Source: an uncultured Bacteroidales bacterium
GTDB taxonomy: Bacteria; Bacteroidota; Bacteroidia; Bacteroidales; UBA932
Direction: 5' to 3'
DNA length: 36,538 bases
Assembly: GCA_934678915.1 (NCBI GenBank)
Contig: CAKUSF010000006.1
Location: 1 to 36,538, forward strand
The position numbers and the translations under genes are program-made. Each line of letters starts with the position of its first letter. Within the stretch, counting starts at the first letter, position 1. Below the pieces are notes generated by a model. The model was given only the letters and a program-made list of their open reading frames with translations. It was not told where the DNA came from and searched no databases. This document shows positions 24,442 through 33,031 of the stretch, piece by piece.

Positions 24442-25028
24442 TTCGAAAAACTATTTGAGACCTCCAGTCCAGCATTAAACGCTGCGATGTTCATCTGAAC
24501 AATCTTCTCACCTTTGCGTGAGAACACATTCGTAATTCCTTCACGGAGCTTCTCCGGATCGAGGATTTCCATAATTGCAGCAGAAGCTCCCAAAAGTACC
24601 ATGTTAGCACTACGCGGTGAGCCGGTCTGTTTGGCAATCTGGTCACAGTCAAGGGTGATGACGTTGCCGACTCTTTTGAGTTCTGCTGTTATTTCTTCTA
24701 TCGGAGGATAATTAGGGATATTCACAAATGGAGTGGAATTAGTCACAATCCAGCCCCCCTTTGAAAGCCAAGGAAGGTAGCGAAGAGCCTCCATCGGCTC
24801 AAGGGAGAGAATGATATCGCACTCTCCCTTAGGAATAAGATCACTCCAAATCCGTTCTGTGCTGATCCTAAGATTGCTCTGCACATCACCTCCTCTCTGG
24901 CTCATTCCATGGACCTCAGCCTGCTTCAAGTGAAGATTCTGGTCAAGCGCAGCCCAACCTATAACAGTGGCTATCGAAAGGATTCCTTGTCCTCCGACAC
25001 CGGAAAGTATAATGTCTTTCTTTTTCAT
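24438..25028 (-). CDS. iorB: Indolepyruvate ferredoxin oxidoreductase, beta subunit
   Basis: This gamma-type 2-oxoacid:ferredoxin oxidoreductase subunit is 196 residues from the ATG at 25028. It begins KKKDIILSGVGGQGILSIAT, the family signature, followed by AEVHGMSQRGGDVQSNLRIS. A GTG 18 codons further upstream would overlap iorA; the ATG leaves an 11-bp gap and gives the usual N-terminus. With IorA it oxidatively decarboxylates aryl pyruvates to aryl-acetyl-CoA and reduces ferredoxin. Confidence 0.92.
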   Translation of the reverse strand: MKKKDIILSGVGGQGILSIATVIGWAALDQNLHLKQAEVHGMSQRGGDVQSNLRISTERIWSDLIPKGECDIILSLEPMEALRYLPWLSKGGWIVTNSTPFVNIPNYPPIEEITAELKRVGNVITLDCDQIAKQTGSPRSANMVLLGASAAIMEILDPEKLREGITNVFSRKGEKIVQMNIAAFNAGLEVSNSFSK

Positions 25029-25039
25029 GTCCTTAATGA

Positions 25040-26659
25040 TTATTTGTTTGCGGCTGCGTGACGCTTGGCCGTCTGGATGCACTCTCGACGGCAGATGATG
25101 ACTGAAACACCACTATAATTCAATTCCTCGTCTATAACTTTTTCCATGTCAGGATAGTTCTTCGGAAGCGGGATGATTGTCCTGATGTGTTCTGGTTCGA
25201 CCCCAAGTCCCTTACAGATTTCTTCTAGTTTGCCAGTTCCTGCTGAGTCCTGTCCACCGGTCATGCCCGTGGTAAGGTTGTCCGAGATGCAGACAGTCAC
25301 ACTGGCTCCGGCATTGACGCAATCAAGAAGCCCGGTCATGCCGCTATGGGTGAATGTCGAGTCCCCTATCACGGCTACCGCAGGCCATACTCCTGAATTG
25401 GCGGCTCCTAACGCCATGGTGATCGAAGCCCCCATCTCCACGCAGGTCTGGAAAGAGTGGAACGGTGGCATGTAGCCAAGGGTATAGCATCCTATGTCAC
25501 TGAAAACTCTAGCAGTAGGGGCATATTCTTTAAGGACAGCATTAAGTGCAGTGTAGAAATCGCGATGGCCACATCCTTGGCAGAGAGCCGGAGGGCGAGG
25601 AACAGTGACTTCTGATTTTGAATATGCCTCCATAGGTGGAAGCCCAAGTGCCTCACGGACACAGTCAGGAGTCAACTCGCCTGTTCTAGGAAGAGTCCCG
25701 TCCAATCGTCCATGGACAATGATGCTGCCTTCTGCCTTAGGATCATAAAGAATGCCTCTTAGGCGTTCTTCTATAAGTGGCTGGCCTTCCTCCATGACAA
25801 GGAGAGTACCGCACGACTTGGTCATTTCCAAGGCGAGAGCCTTAGGGAATGGGTAGCGCGTTACTTTTAGTACCGGATAAGGACAACCATCTGGATAATT
25901 CTCCATCAGGTAGTTGTAGGCTATACCACATGCAATGATTCCAAACTTATTATTGTCCGAATGATGGTACTCATTGTCCTTTGATTTGTCTGAATCCTTT
26001 TCAAAACGAAGAACATCATCTGCTAATTCCAAAATACGCTTCCTAGCATTCGCAGGAAGAGTCACCCAATTCTTCTCGTGAAGCTCATCCGGAAAATGAA
26101 GCTCATTCTCTGAACGGATTTCTCCCGTCTGAACAATGGCTCTGGAATGCGCCATGCGTGTAGTAAGACGCATAAGAACAGGAATATGATTTGCCTCGGA
26201 GTAATCGAATGCTTCACGAACCATGTCGTACGCCTCCTGTTGGTTAGAGGGCTCAAAGCATGGCATCATTGCGAAATCAGCATAGAATCTGGAGTCCTGC
26301 TCGTTTTGGGAAGAATGCTGAGATGGATCATCGCAGGCCACAACCACGAGGCCCCCATTGGCTCCCGTGACAGCAGAATTTACAAAAGCATCGGCACAGA
26401 CGTTCATTCCAACATGCTTCATGCACACGAGGGCTCTTTTCCCCGAATATGAAACGCCAAGTGCAGACTCCATCGCGGTTTTCTCGTTAGAAGACCAATC
26501 GCAATGGATTCCGCGCTCTTTCGTAAGGGGGTGTGACTGGATATATTCAGTTATTTCAGTCGAAGGAGTTCCTGGATAGGCATACACACCTGAAAGGCCT
26601 GCATGCAATGCTCCCAAGGCCAAAGCCTCATCACCCAAAAGAAGTTTCTTATCTGACAT
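25040..26659 (-). CDS. iorA: Indolepyruvate ferredoxin oxidoreductase, alpha subunit, without C-terminal ferredoxin domain
   Basis: The 539-residue protein starts LLLGDEALALGALHAGLSGV and YAYPGTPSTEITEY, the conserved IorA opening. The thiamine diphosphate domain shows CQGCGHRDFYTAL and GDSTFTHSGMTGLLDCVNAG through SDNLTTGMTGGQDS. Classical IorA proteins exceed 600 residues and end in a two-cluster ferredoxin domain. This one stops at VIICRRECIQTAKRHAAANK with no CxxCxxCxxxC motif. Electrons must therefore leave through another carrier. It is the first gene of the four-gene minus-strand operon. Confidence 0.93.
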   Translation of the reverse strand: MSDKKLLLGDEALALGALHAGLSGVYAYPGTPSTEITEYIQSHPLTKERGIHCDWSSNEKTAMESALGVSYSGKRALVCMKHVGMNVCADAFVNSAVTGANGGLVVVACDDPSQHSSQNEQDSRFYADFAMMPCFEPSNQQEAYDMVREAFDYSEANHIPVLMRLTTRMAHSRAIVQTGEIRSENELHFPDELHEKNWVTLPANARKRILELADDVLRFEKDSDKSKDNEYHHSDNNKFGIIACGIAYNYLMENYPDGCPYPVLKVTRYPFPKALALEMTKSCGTLLVMEEGQPLIEERLRGILYDPKAEGSIIVHGRLDGTLPRTGELTPDCVREALGLPPMEAYSKSEVTVPRPPALCQGCGHRDFYTALNAVLKEYAPTARVFSDIGCYTLGYMPPFHSFQTCVEMGASITMALGAANSGVWPAVAVIGDSTFTHSGMTGLLDCVNAGASVTVCISDNLTTGMTGGQDSAGTGKLEEICKGLGVEPEHIRTIIPLPKNYPDMEKVIDEELNYSGVSVIICRRECIQTAKRHAAANK

Positions 26660-26698
26660 AACTCGTAGCGGTTTATAGTTTTTGTATTATTTTGGCTA

Positions 26699-26729
26699 CA
26701 AGTTACGAAAATTCTTAAATATTCAAAAA
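26699..26729 (-). promoter_or_regulatory. Candidate promoter for the ior operon
   Basis: On the minus strand TTTTTG (26724-26729) is spaced 18 bp from TAACTTG (26699-26705), a near match to TAnnTTTG. The leader would be about 35 nt. The match is imperfect but this is the best pair in the 104-bp gap. Confidence 0.35.
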
Positions 26730-26763
26730 TTTCTTTCAGTTATTAAGGAATTTTACACCATTA

Positions 26764-27465
26764 TCACAAATCCTTAAAATCACAGAGAGTCTTTTGAACA
26801 ATCTTCTCCTCAAGGCAATGATTTAGGATCCGAATAGTGTGGATGTCGGTTCCGGCATAGTCATAGTAACCTTTCTTCAGCAGTTCTCCTGCGACCTTCT
26901 TCGCTCGCTCACCATAAAGCCCGACCAAAGAAAAAAGGTTCATTTGGAACAATACACCCATTGATTTCAGTCGGTCATAGTCTTTTTCAGACATATAGAT
27001 GTACCTTTCAGGGTGAGCCAAAATTGGGAACAGGCCTTTGGTTTTAATTGTATTCAAAATGTCATAAAAGCCGTAAGGTGGTGTAAAATAAGAAGTTTCC
27101 ACCAATAGGCGGTCATGCTCTGAACCGACAGTCAAAAGGTCTCCCTCCTTGAGACGTTCCTCAAAAAGGTTGTCAATCATGTTTTCAGCACCAAGATGGA
27201 GAGTCAGCCCTCCTTTATAGTTTTGACGAAGGGTCTCGAAGCGAGCCCGGAGGTCATCAGTCTTGTTTGGAACATCTTCCATAATATGCGGTGTGAGCCA
27301 CACCGTTTTCATGCCCAATTGTTCGTAACGGTCAAGGATAGCCAGAGACTCTTCCATGGTTTTAACACCATCGTCAACGCCCGGAAGGATGTGGGAATGA
27401 CAATCCGTCAATCCTTGAAACACCCCAATGTCTTTCAGATTATGTTTTTTAGAGAATATCCACAT
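26764..27465 (-). CDS. CpsB/CapC-type tyrosine-protein phosphatase (PHP fold)
   Basis: From the ATG at 27465 the protein is 233 residues. The N-terminus MWIFSKKHNLKDIGVFQGLT is followed by the PHP metal motif DCHSHILPGVDDGVKTMEES. Other ligands are seen in LTPHIMED, HLGAENMID, LAHPERYIYM and YAGTDIHTI, as in CpsB/Wzb-type manganese-dependent tyrosine phosphatases that reset capsule kinases. No capsule tyrosine kinase lies in the window, so the partner is elsewhere. An in-frame TTG at 27486 abuts the wbuC stop but is a less likely start. It probably shares a transcript with wbuC, 21 bp upstream. Confidence 0.87.
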   Translation of the reverse strand: MWIFSKKHNLKDIGVFQGLTDCHSHILPGVDDGVKTMEESLAILDRYEQLGMKTVWLTPHIMEDVPNKTDDLRARFETLRQNYKGGLTLHLGAENMIDNLFEERLKEGDLLTVGSEHDRLLVETSYFTPPYGFYDILNTIKTKGLFPILAHPERYIYMSEKDYDRLKSMGVLFQMNLFSLVGLYGERAKKVAGELLKKGYYDYAGTDIHTIRILNHCLEEKIVQKTLCDFKDL

Positions 27466-27486
27466 AATTAATACACTAAATGTCAA

Positions 27487-27885
27487 TTACTTCACAACCA
27501 GAATGTCACTCTCTCCAAGAGGCTCGTAGGCACCATCTTTTGCTTCGAATATTATCGTACCCGATTCCAAAGATTCGGAATTGTGCCAAGTGTTCACAGG
27601 AACAACACAGATTGAGACCGGGTCTCCTGCCCTATAAATTACTGACTCTGTCAAGAAACCTTCGTCATCATAAAAATTCTGCCTGATGCTTCCTCTTATC
27701 ACTACAACGGTTTCTGAGGATAGAGTGTGCCTATGCACAGGAATTTCAGTTCCCGGTTCCAGAGCGTTCATCATCCTCTGAGACTTATCATTTGAAGAAT
27801 TTCTAAGATCATAGTTCATCCTTAGCCTTGGAGAGCGTCTAGCTTCAATGGTCAAATTATCAAGAAGTTGGGAATCAATTATCAT
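27487..27885 (-). CDS. wbuC: WbuC family cupin-fold metalloprotein
   Basis: From the ATG at 27885 it is 132 residues, beginning MIIDSQLLDNLTIEARRSPR; the EARRSPR motif is characteristic of WbuC. The cupin core is EIPVHRHTLSSETVVVIRG, with metal-binding histidines, and VPVNTWHNSES. WbuC genes are found in O-antigen clusters but the reaction is not settled. Longer starts (27909 or 28008) are disfavoured because a consensus -7 box at 27916-27923 places transcription start near 27911. The gene is divergent from rfbD. Confidence 0.85.
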   Translation of the reverse strand: MIIDSQLLDNLTIEARRSPRLRMNYDLRNSSNDKSQRMMNALEPGTEIPVHRHTLSSETVVVIRGSIRQNFYDDEGFLTESVIYRAGDPVSICVVPVNTWHNSESLESGTIIFEAKDGAYEPLGESDILVVK

Positions 27886-27915
27886 ACAATAGTCTTGTTT
27901 GTCAATCATTGCCCA

Positions 27916-27947
27916 CAAAGATACAAAACACTCATCACAGTTGGAAA
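27916..27947 (-). promoter_or_regulatory. Promoter for wbuC and the phosphatase gene
   Basis: On the minus strand TATCTTTG (27916-27923) is a perfect -7 box, with TTTC (27944-27947) 20 bp upstream. This decides the wbuC start at 27885, with a leader of about 25 nt. Confidence 0.6.
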
Positions 27948-27962
27948 AGAACTTGAATAATA

Positions 27963-27994
27963 TTTTGATCCGGTAGGATTTCTGTTTAAATTTG
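27963..27994 (+). promoter_or_regulatory. Promoter for rfbDAC
   Basis: TTTTG (27963-27967), a 19-bp spacer and TAAATTTG (27987-27994) form one of the best -33/-7 pairs in the window. Transcription would start near 28000 and leave a leader of about 70 nt. The leader can form either GGTG/CACC (28000-28013) or GGCAAT/ATTGCC (28004-28009 with 28046-28051). Confidence 0.7.
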
Positions 27995-28070
27995 TAAAAG
28001 GTGGGCAATCACCTTGAACGTGAGAAATGTATTTAAAAGCGAGTAATTGCCTATTTGCGATGGTTGAGTT

Positions 28071-28946
28071 ATGAATATTCTTGTAACTGGAGCTAACGGC
28101 CAACTCGGTACAGAACTTAGAAATGCGGTTGCCGGCAGTCGCGACAATTATCTCTTCTCAGACATTGTCTCGCTGCCAGACATTGAGACTTTATGCCTTG
28201 ACATCACGGACATTGATGCAGTGAGAATTGTCTGTGAGTCTGAGAGAATTGACGTCATCGTTAATTGTGCAGCTTATACTGACGTTGACAAGGCGGAAGA
28301 TGACAGGTCCACAGCCATGCTCGTAAACTGCACGGCTGTTGGGAATCTGGCGAAGGTCGCTGCAGAAAGGAGTGCTACAATGATTCACATTTCCACAGAT
28401 TATGTCTTTCAAGGGATTATTCCTATGCCTTGCAAGGAGGATTGGCCTACAGAACCTCTCGGAGTCTATGGCTCGACCAAACTAGCCGGAGAGAAAGAAA
28501 TTGAGAAATCCGGATGCAGAAGCATCATACTGCGAACCGCATGGTTATATTCCCCTTACGGTAGGAATTTCGTCAAGACTATGCTCCGTCTGACAAAAGA
28601 AAGAGAATCAATTCAAGTGGTCTTCGACCAAATCGGAACTCCGACATACGCACGGGATTTGGCATCATTGATTGTCAAGATAATAACTGAGAACCGCCTC
28701 GACTGTTCAGGAATATATCATTTCTCCGATGAGGGTGCAATATCTTGGTACGACTTCGCCAAAGCTATCTGCGAAATAGCTGGCAATCATTGCGACATTC
28801 GGCCTTGCCACACCGAGGAATATCCTTCAAGGGCACAAAGGCCAAGATTTTCCGTTCTCGATAAAACTAAAGTTAAGGAAACTTTCGATGTTTCTATCCC
28901 ATACTGGCGAGATTCTCTTGTTGATTGCATAAACAGAATGAAATAA
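28071..28946 (+). CDS. rfbD: dTDP-4-dehydrorhamnose reductase
   Basis: The 291-residue short-chain dehydrogenase makes dTDP-L-rhamnose in the last step of the pathway. It begins with the Rossmann motif [17 protein letters not shown]. The catalytic residues lie in [12 protein letters not shown] and [16 protein letters not shown] (Tyr-x-x-x-Lys). [13 protein letters not shown] and [16 protein letters not shown] are further family segments. It is the first gene of rfbD-rfbA-rfbC, 13 bp before rfbA. Confidence 0.94.
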   Translation: MNILVTGANGQLGTELRNAVAGSRDNYLFSDIVSLPDIETLCLDITDIDAVRIVCESERIDVIVNCAAYTDVDKAEDDRSTAMLVNCTAVGNLAKVAAERSATMIHISTDYVFQGIIPMPCKEDWPTEPLGVYGSTKLAGEKEIEKSGCRSIILRTAWLYSPYGRNFVKTMLRLTKERESIQVVFDQIGTPTYARDLASLIVKIITENRLDCSGIYHFSDEGAISWYDFAKAICEIAGNHCDIRPCHTEEYPSRAQRPRFSVLDKTKVKETFDVSIPYWRDSLVDCINRMK

Positions 28947-28959
28947 AACTGAGAGTATC

Positions 28960-29838
28960 ATGAAAGGAATAGTTCTAGCCGGAGGAAGCGGCACACGTCT
29001 CTACCCTATTACAAAAGGCGTCAGCAAACAGTTGCTTCCTGTTTATGACAAACCGATGGTATATTACCCGATTTCAGTTCTTATGACAGCTGGAATTAGG
29101 GACATTCTAATCATTTCTACTCCTTCGGATCTTCCTGGTTTCAAAAGGCTCTTGGGAGACGGAAGTGAGTTCGGTGTAGCTTTTAAATATGCAGAACAGC
29201 CCTCTCCCGATGGTCTTGCCCAAGCTTTCATCATTGGAAAGGATTTCATCGGTGAAGATTGCGCCTGCCTCGTGCTCGGTGACAACATATTCCAAGGAAC
29301 TGGTTTTGACTCTCAACTAACGGAAGCAGCCCGTGCTGCTGAGGAAGAGGGCAAAGCTACCGTCTTCGGCTATCAAGTCAGTGATCCTCAACGCTATGGA
29401 GTAGCAGAATTTGACGCTTACGGCAATTGCCTTAGCATCGAAGAGAAGCCTGCCGAGCCAAAGAGTGACTATGCAGTGACTGGCCTTTACTTCTACCCCA
29501 ACGAGGTTGTGAGAATAGCTCATGAAATCAAACCATCAGCTAGAGGCGAATTGGAAATCACCACCGTCAATCAAGAATTTTTGGCAATGGGGAAACTGAA
29601 AGTTCAGAAACTCGGACGTGGTTTTGCATGGTTGGACACAGGAACTCACGAATCATTGGCTGAGGCATCTACCTACATTGAAGTCATCGAAAAGCGCCAA
29701 GGTCTGAAAGTAGCTTGTTTGGAAGAAATCGCGTTCCGGAAAGGATGGATAAATGCAGAAAAGTTGCGCGAGCTGGCTGAGCCGATGATCAAGAACCAAT
29801 ACGGAAAGTACCTTATCAAAATTGCAAGTGAACAATAA
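28960..29838 (+). CDS. rfbA: Glucose-1-phosphate thymidylyltransferase
   Basis: The 292-residue enzyme couples glucose-1-phosphate to dTTP, the first step of dTDP-rhamnose synthesis. The nucleotidyltransferase signature is [20 protein letters not shown], followed by [35 protein letters not shown]-like [20 protein letters not shown] and [16 protein letters not shown] are RmlA-type motifs. Length matches the family. Confidence 0.96.
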   Translation: MKGIVLAGGSGTRLYPITKGVSKQLLPVYDKPMVYYPISVLMTAGIRDILIISTPSDLPGFKRLLGDGSEFGVAFKYAEQPSPDGLAQAFIIGKDFIGEDCACLVLGDNIFQGTGFDSQLTEAARAAEEEGKATVFGYQVSDPQRYGVAEFDAYGNCLSIEEKPAEPKSDYAVTGLYFYPNEVVRIAHEIKPSARGELEITTVNQEFLAMGKLKVQKLGRGFAWLDTGTHESLAEASTYIEVIEKRQGLKVACLEEIAFRKGWINAEKLRELAEPMIKNQYGKYLIKIASEQ

Positions 29839-29852
29839 AAAGATTATTAGAA

Positions 29853-30398
29853 ATGAATATAATCGAAACTGAATTTGATGGACTTCTCATCATAGAGCCA
29901 AGAATATTCACAGACAGCAGAGGGTACTTTTTTGAATCTTTCAACCAAAGGGAGTTTGAGCAGCACATCGCTGTCAACTTCGTTCAGGACAATGAAAGTA
30001 AATCCAGTTATGGGGTAGTCAGAGGACTTCACTTTCAGAAAGGGGTACATTCGCAGAGCAAACTGGTCAGAGTCGTGGTAGGGAAAGTTCTTGATGTTGC
30101 TCTAGATCTTAGAGTCGGCTCGAAGACTTTCGGCAAGCACTTCTCTGTCGAGCTTTCTGAGGAGAACCACTGGCAACTCTTCATACCTAAAGGCTTTGCC
30201 CATGGATTCAGTGTCCTAAGCGAAGAGGTCATTTTTCAGTATAAGTGTGACAATTACTATTGCCCTGAATCCGAGGGAGCCATCGCATGGGACGATCCGG
30301 ACCTAGGCATTGATTGGAGAGTCCCTTCTGACAGGATTATCCTATCAGAAAAAGACAGGAATCATCCGAGATTGAAGGACTATGAGATCTTACTGTAG
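29853..30398 (+). CDS. rfbC: dTDP-4-dehydrorhamnose 3,5-epimerase
   Basis: The 181-residue cupin-type epimerase converts dTDP-4-keto-6-deoxyglucose to dTDP-4-keto-rhamnose. The catalytic histidine is in VRGLHFQKGVHSQSKLVRVV, followed by DLRVGSKTFGKH, IPKGFAHGFSVLSEEV and QYKCDNYYCPESEGAIAWDD. It is 14 bp after rfbA. The 3' end overlaps the convergent recG gene by 19 bp. The 4,6-dehydratase rfbB is not in this window. Confidence 0.95.
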   Translation: MNIIETEFDGLLIIEPRIFTDSRGYFFESFNQREFEQHIAVNFVQDNESKSSYGVVRGLHFQKGVHSQSKLVRVVVGKVLDVALDLRVGSKTFGKHFSVELSEENHWQLFIPKGFAHGFSVLSEEVIFQYKCDNYYCPESEGAIAWDDPDLGIDWRVPSDRIILSEKDRNHPRLKDYEILL

Positions 30399-32482
30399 TC
30401 TCGTACAAGATATTTATCTTTGCGAAGTTCTCGCGCCAGAAGTTCATTGACAGGCAGTTCCAACGTCTGATCATGGGCCAGAATGTGCTCAGCATAGCTT
30501 CTCGCGTCCGACAGCAGTTCTCCGTCATGCGCAAGTGAAGCTATGGTAAGTTCAATAGGAAGGCCACTCTGCTGAGTCCCTTCCAAATCACCAGGTCCGC
30601 GCATCTTCATGTCCTCCTCCGCAAGATCGAATCCATTCTCGGTAGCACACATCAGTTCCAGTCTCTTACGGGACTCCTTACTTAATTTGTTGCCATGCAT
30701 AAGCACGCAATAGGATTTCTCGCAGCCACGGCCAACACGTCCACGTAGTTGGTGGAGTTGTGCAAGGCCGAATCTCTCCGCACTTTCTATCACCATCACG
30801 GAAGCATTAGGGACATCAACCCCGACTTCTATCACAGTCGTGGACACAAGGATGTCTGCTCGGCCAGAGGAAAAAGCATCCATGTTGAACTGCTTCACCT
30901 CACTGGTTTGCTGTCCATGGACAATTGCAACTTTGTACGGTGGGAACGGAAACTTGGAGACAATCGTCTCATAGCCAGATTCAAGATTCTGATAATCAAC
31001 TTTCTCGCTCTCGAATATCATAGGATAGACAATGAATACCTGACGTCCAGCCGCAATCTCTTTCTTCATGAAATTGTACAAAGCAGGCCGCTTCCCCTCC
31101 CCTATCAGCATCGTCTGGATAGGTTTTCTTCCAGGAGGCATCTCGTCAATCACAGAGACGTCAAGATCACCGTAAAATGTCATGGCCAATGTCCTCGGAA
31201 TAGGAGTCGCAGTCATCACAAGGACATGTGGAGGAATCCCCCCTGCACCCTTCGCCCAAAGCCTTGCCCTCTGATCAACCCCGAAACGATGCTGCTCGTC
31301 TATGATGGCTAGGCCAAGATTCTTGAAGACCACCGAATCTTCTATTAACGCATGGGTCCCTATGATTATCCCTACAGAGCCGACAGCCAAACCCTCAAGG
31401 ATTGGCCTCCGTGCCGCCTTCCCGGTAGAACCTATCAATAATTCGCATCGTACGCCAGTCGGAGCAAGATATTTGGAGATGTTGGCAAAATGCTGCTGAG
31501 CCAAGACTTCCGTTGGAGCCATGATGCAAGCCTGATAGCCATTCCCCACGGCAATCAGGGCGGAAAGGACCGCAACCATCGTCTTTCCGGATCCGACATC
31601 GCCTTGAAGCAGACGGTTCATCTGATGTCCGCTCATCATGTCCGCACGAATTTCTTTTATCACACGTTTCTGAGCACCGGTAAGCTCATACGGCAAAGCG
31701 TCAAAGCACGCATTGAATGCCTGGCCTACTTTCGGCATCGGGATCCCAACCGCAGAACGGCTGCGGACATATTTATGCTTGAGCAACGATAACTGCAACA
31801 GAAACAGTTCCTCCCATTTGAGCCGATAGCGCGCCTTCTCAAGGGCAAGTTGATCAGAGGGAAAATGGACATTCCTAATAGCATATCTAAGAGGAACAAG
31901 GCCTTTTTCTCTGAGAACATATTCAGGTAATGTCTCCTCCACATCTCCTATCGCCAAATCTATCGCCTCGGCCATCAGACGGTTCATCACCTTGCCTGTC
32001 ACCCCTCCGTTGCGAAGCCTGTCGGTCGAATTATAGACTCCGGTGAGCACTCCGGAAAAGCCGGTAGAACCTTCTGCGGGAGGATTGTCAATCTCAGGAT
32101 GCACCATGTTGAAACGACCGTTGAATTGATTAGGCTTGCCGAAAAACAGAAAGACAGATCCTGGTTTCAGACGATCGTAGGTGTACTTGATCCCCCGAAA
32201 GAAAACCATTTCCATAATCCCACTACGGTCCTTGACCATGACACTCAATTTTTTGTCTGTGACCTGAGAAGAAACGACTTGGGCCAAAAGTTGGACGTAG
32301 GCACTTGATGACTGGATCTCCGAAATCAATTGAATGGAACTCCGGTCGATGTAGCGAAAAGGAAAGATACGTAAAAGATCTCCGACAGTGGAAACATTGA
32401 GCTCAGATTTCAGTAGTGAGGCTCTTTTTGGCCCCACTCCCGGCAAATACTGCACATCTGTGTCCAACTTATTCCTTATCAT
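30380..32482 (-). CDS. recG: ATP-dependent DNA helicase RecG
   Basis: The 700-residue superfamily 2 helicase remodels stalled replication forks and Holliday junctions. The N-terminal wedge/OB region starts LPGVGPKRASLLKSELNVST. Helicase motifs are Walker A LLQGDVGSGKTMVAVLSALI, motif II IIDEQHRFGVDQRARL, motif III VMTATPIPRTLAMTFYGDLD, and motifs V-VI in VSTTVIEVGVDVPNASVMVI and QLRGRVGRGCEKSYC. A TTG five codons upstream (32497) is possible, but the ATG at 32482 is preferred. A good promoter lies upstream. The gene runs convergently into rfbC. Confidence 0.96.
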   Translation of the reverse strand: MIRNKLDTDVQYLPGVGPKRASLLKSELNVSTVGDLLRIFPFRYIDRSSIQLISEIQSSSAYVQLLAQVVSSQVTDKKLSVMVKDRSGIMEMVFFRGIKYTYDRLKPGSVFLFFGKPNQFNGRFNMVHPEIDNPPAEGSTGFSGVLTGVYNSTDRLRNGGVTGKVMNRLMAEAIDLAIGDVEETLPEYVLREKGLVPLRYAIRNVHFPSDQLALEKARYRLKWEELFLLQLSLLKHKYVRSRSAVGIPMPKVGQAFNACFDALPYELTGAQKRVIKEIRADMMSGHQMNRLLQGDVGSGKTMVAVLSALIAVGNGYQACIMAPTEVLAQQHFANISKYLAPTGVRCELLIGSTGKAARRPILEGLAVGSVGIIIGTHALIEDSVVFKNLGLAIIDEQHRFGVDQRARLWAKGAGGIPPHVLVMTATPIPRTLAMTFYGDLDVSVIDEMPPGRKPIQTMLIGEGKRPALYNFMKKEIAAGRQVFIVYPMIFESEKVDYQNLESGYETIVSKFPFPPYKVAIVHGQQTSEVKQFNMDAFSSGRADILVSTTVIEVGVDVPNASVMVIESAERFGLAQLHQLRGRVGRGCEKSYCVLMHGNKLSKESRKRLELMCATENGFDLAEEDMKMRGPGDLEGTQQSGLPIELTIASLAHDGELLSDARSYAEHILAHDQTLELPVNELLARELRKDKYLVRDYSKIS

Positions 32483-32524
32483 GTTCAACGTTCGCAAGTA
32501 GGCAATGGCTTGCCGTTAATATTG

Positions 32525-32556
32525 CGAAGATAAGAAAGCAGTCCGACTTTTCAAAA
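32525..32556 (-). promoter_or_regulatory. Promoter for recG
   Basis: On the minus strand TTTTG (32552-32556) is 19 bp from TATCTTCG (32525-32532), which differs from TAnnTTTG at one position. It predicts a leader of about 35 nt before the ATG at 32482. Confidence 0.6.
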
Positions 32557-32582
32557 CTGAAGCATGATTTCAGGCCAGGGAA

Positions 32583-33020
32583 TCACTTCCTTTTAAGACT
32601 CACATCCACAGAAACAATGTAAGAGCCACCAAAATGTCCACTGGAAATCTCTGTACGAACCGGAACAACATTCTCAAATCTAGGCTCATACTTTCCTTCA
32701 GCATCAGAGAATGACATGGAAAACTTGTCTACACGAGGAATCGAAAGGAACTTGGAAAAGCGACCTTCCTTGTCGGTGTACAAAGTGTCTGCGCGATAAA
32801 CGACATCTATACTATAATCTGCAATAACGCGAACTCCTGCTATGCCAACTCCTGCTTCATCGCTAACAGAGCCCAAAACTTGGTAGTTCGCAATCTGGTA
32901 GGCATTGGCAGGATCTTTCAAGTCTCGGTCAGTGTCCTCCACTGAGCACGAGACGATAACAGACACTGCCACAGTGCATAATGACAGACATTTAATGATA
33001 ATGTTCATTCCTCGCTTCAT
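32583..33020 (-). CDS. Small lipoprotein with carboxypeptidase-regulatory-like domain
   Basis: From the ATG at 33020 the protein is 145 residues: signal peptide MKRGMNIIIKCLSLCTVAVS ending VIVSC, then CSVEDTDRDLKD, whose acidic residues resemble a Bacteroidota surface-export signal. The rest is a single beta-sandwich: YQVLGSVSDEAGVGIAGVRV, DTLYTDKEGRFSKFLSIPRV and FSMSFSDAEGKYEPRFENVV. It recalls lipoproteins paired with radical-SAM proteins in Bacteroidota, but the N-terminal motif of that family is absent and no radical-SAM gene is adjacent. A second start at 33008 is possible. Function unknown. Confidence 0.75.
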   Translation of the reverse strand: MKRGMNIIIKCLSLCTVAVSVIVSCSVEDTDRDLKDPANAYQIANYQVLGSVSDEAGVGIAGVRVIADYSIDVVYRADTLYTDKEGRFSKFLSIPRVDKFSMSFSDAEGKYEPRFENVVPVRTEISSGHFGGSYIVSVDVSLKRK

Positions 33021-33031
33021 GATTTCTTCTG

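Noticed and set aside
27886..28008. Longer wbuC reading frame starting at 28008
   Set aside because: It would extend across the wbuC promoter and overlap the rfbD promoter; the family N-terminus matches the ATG at 27885.
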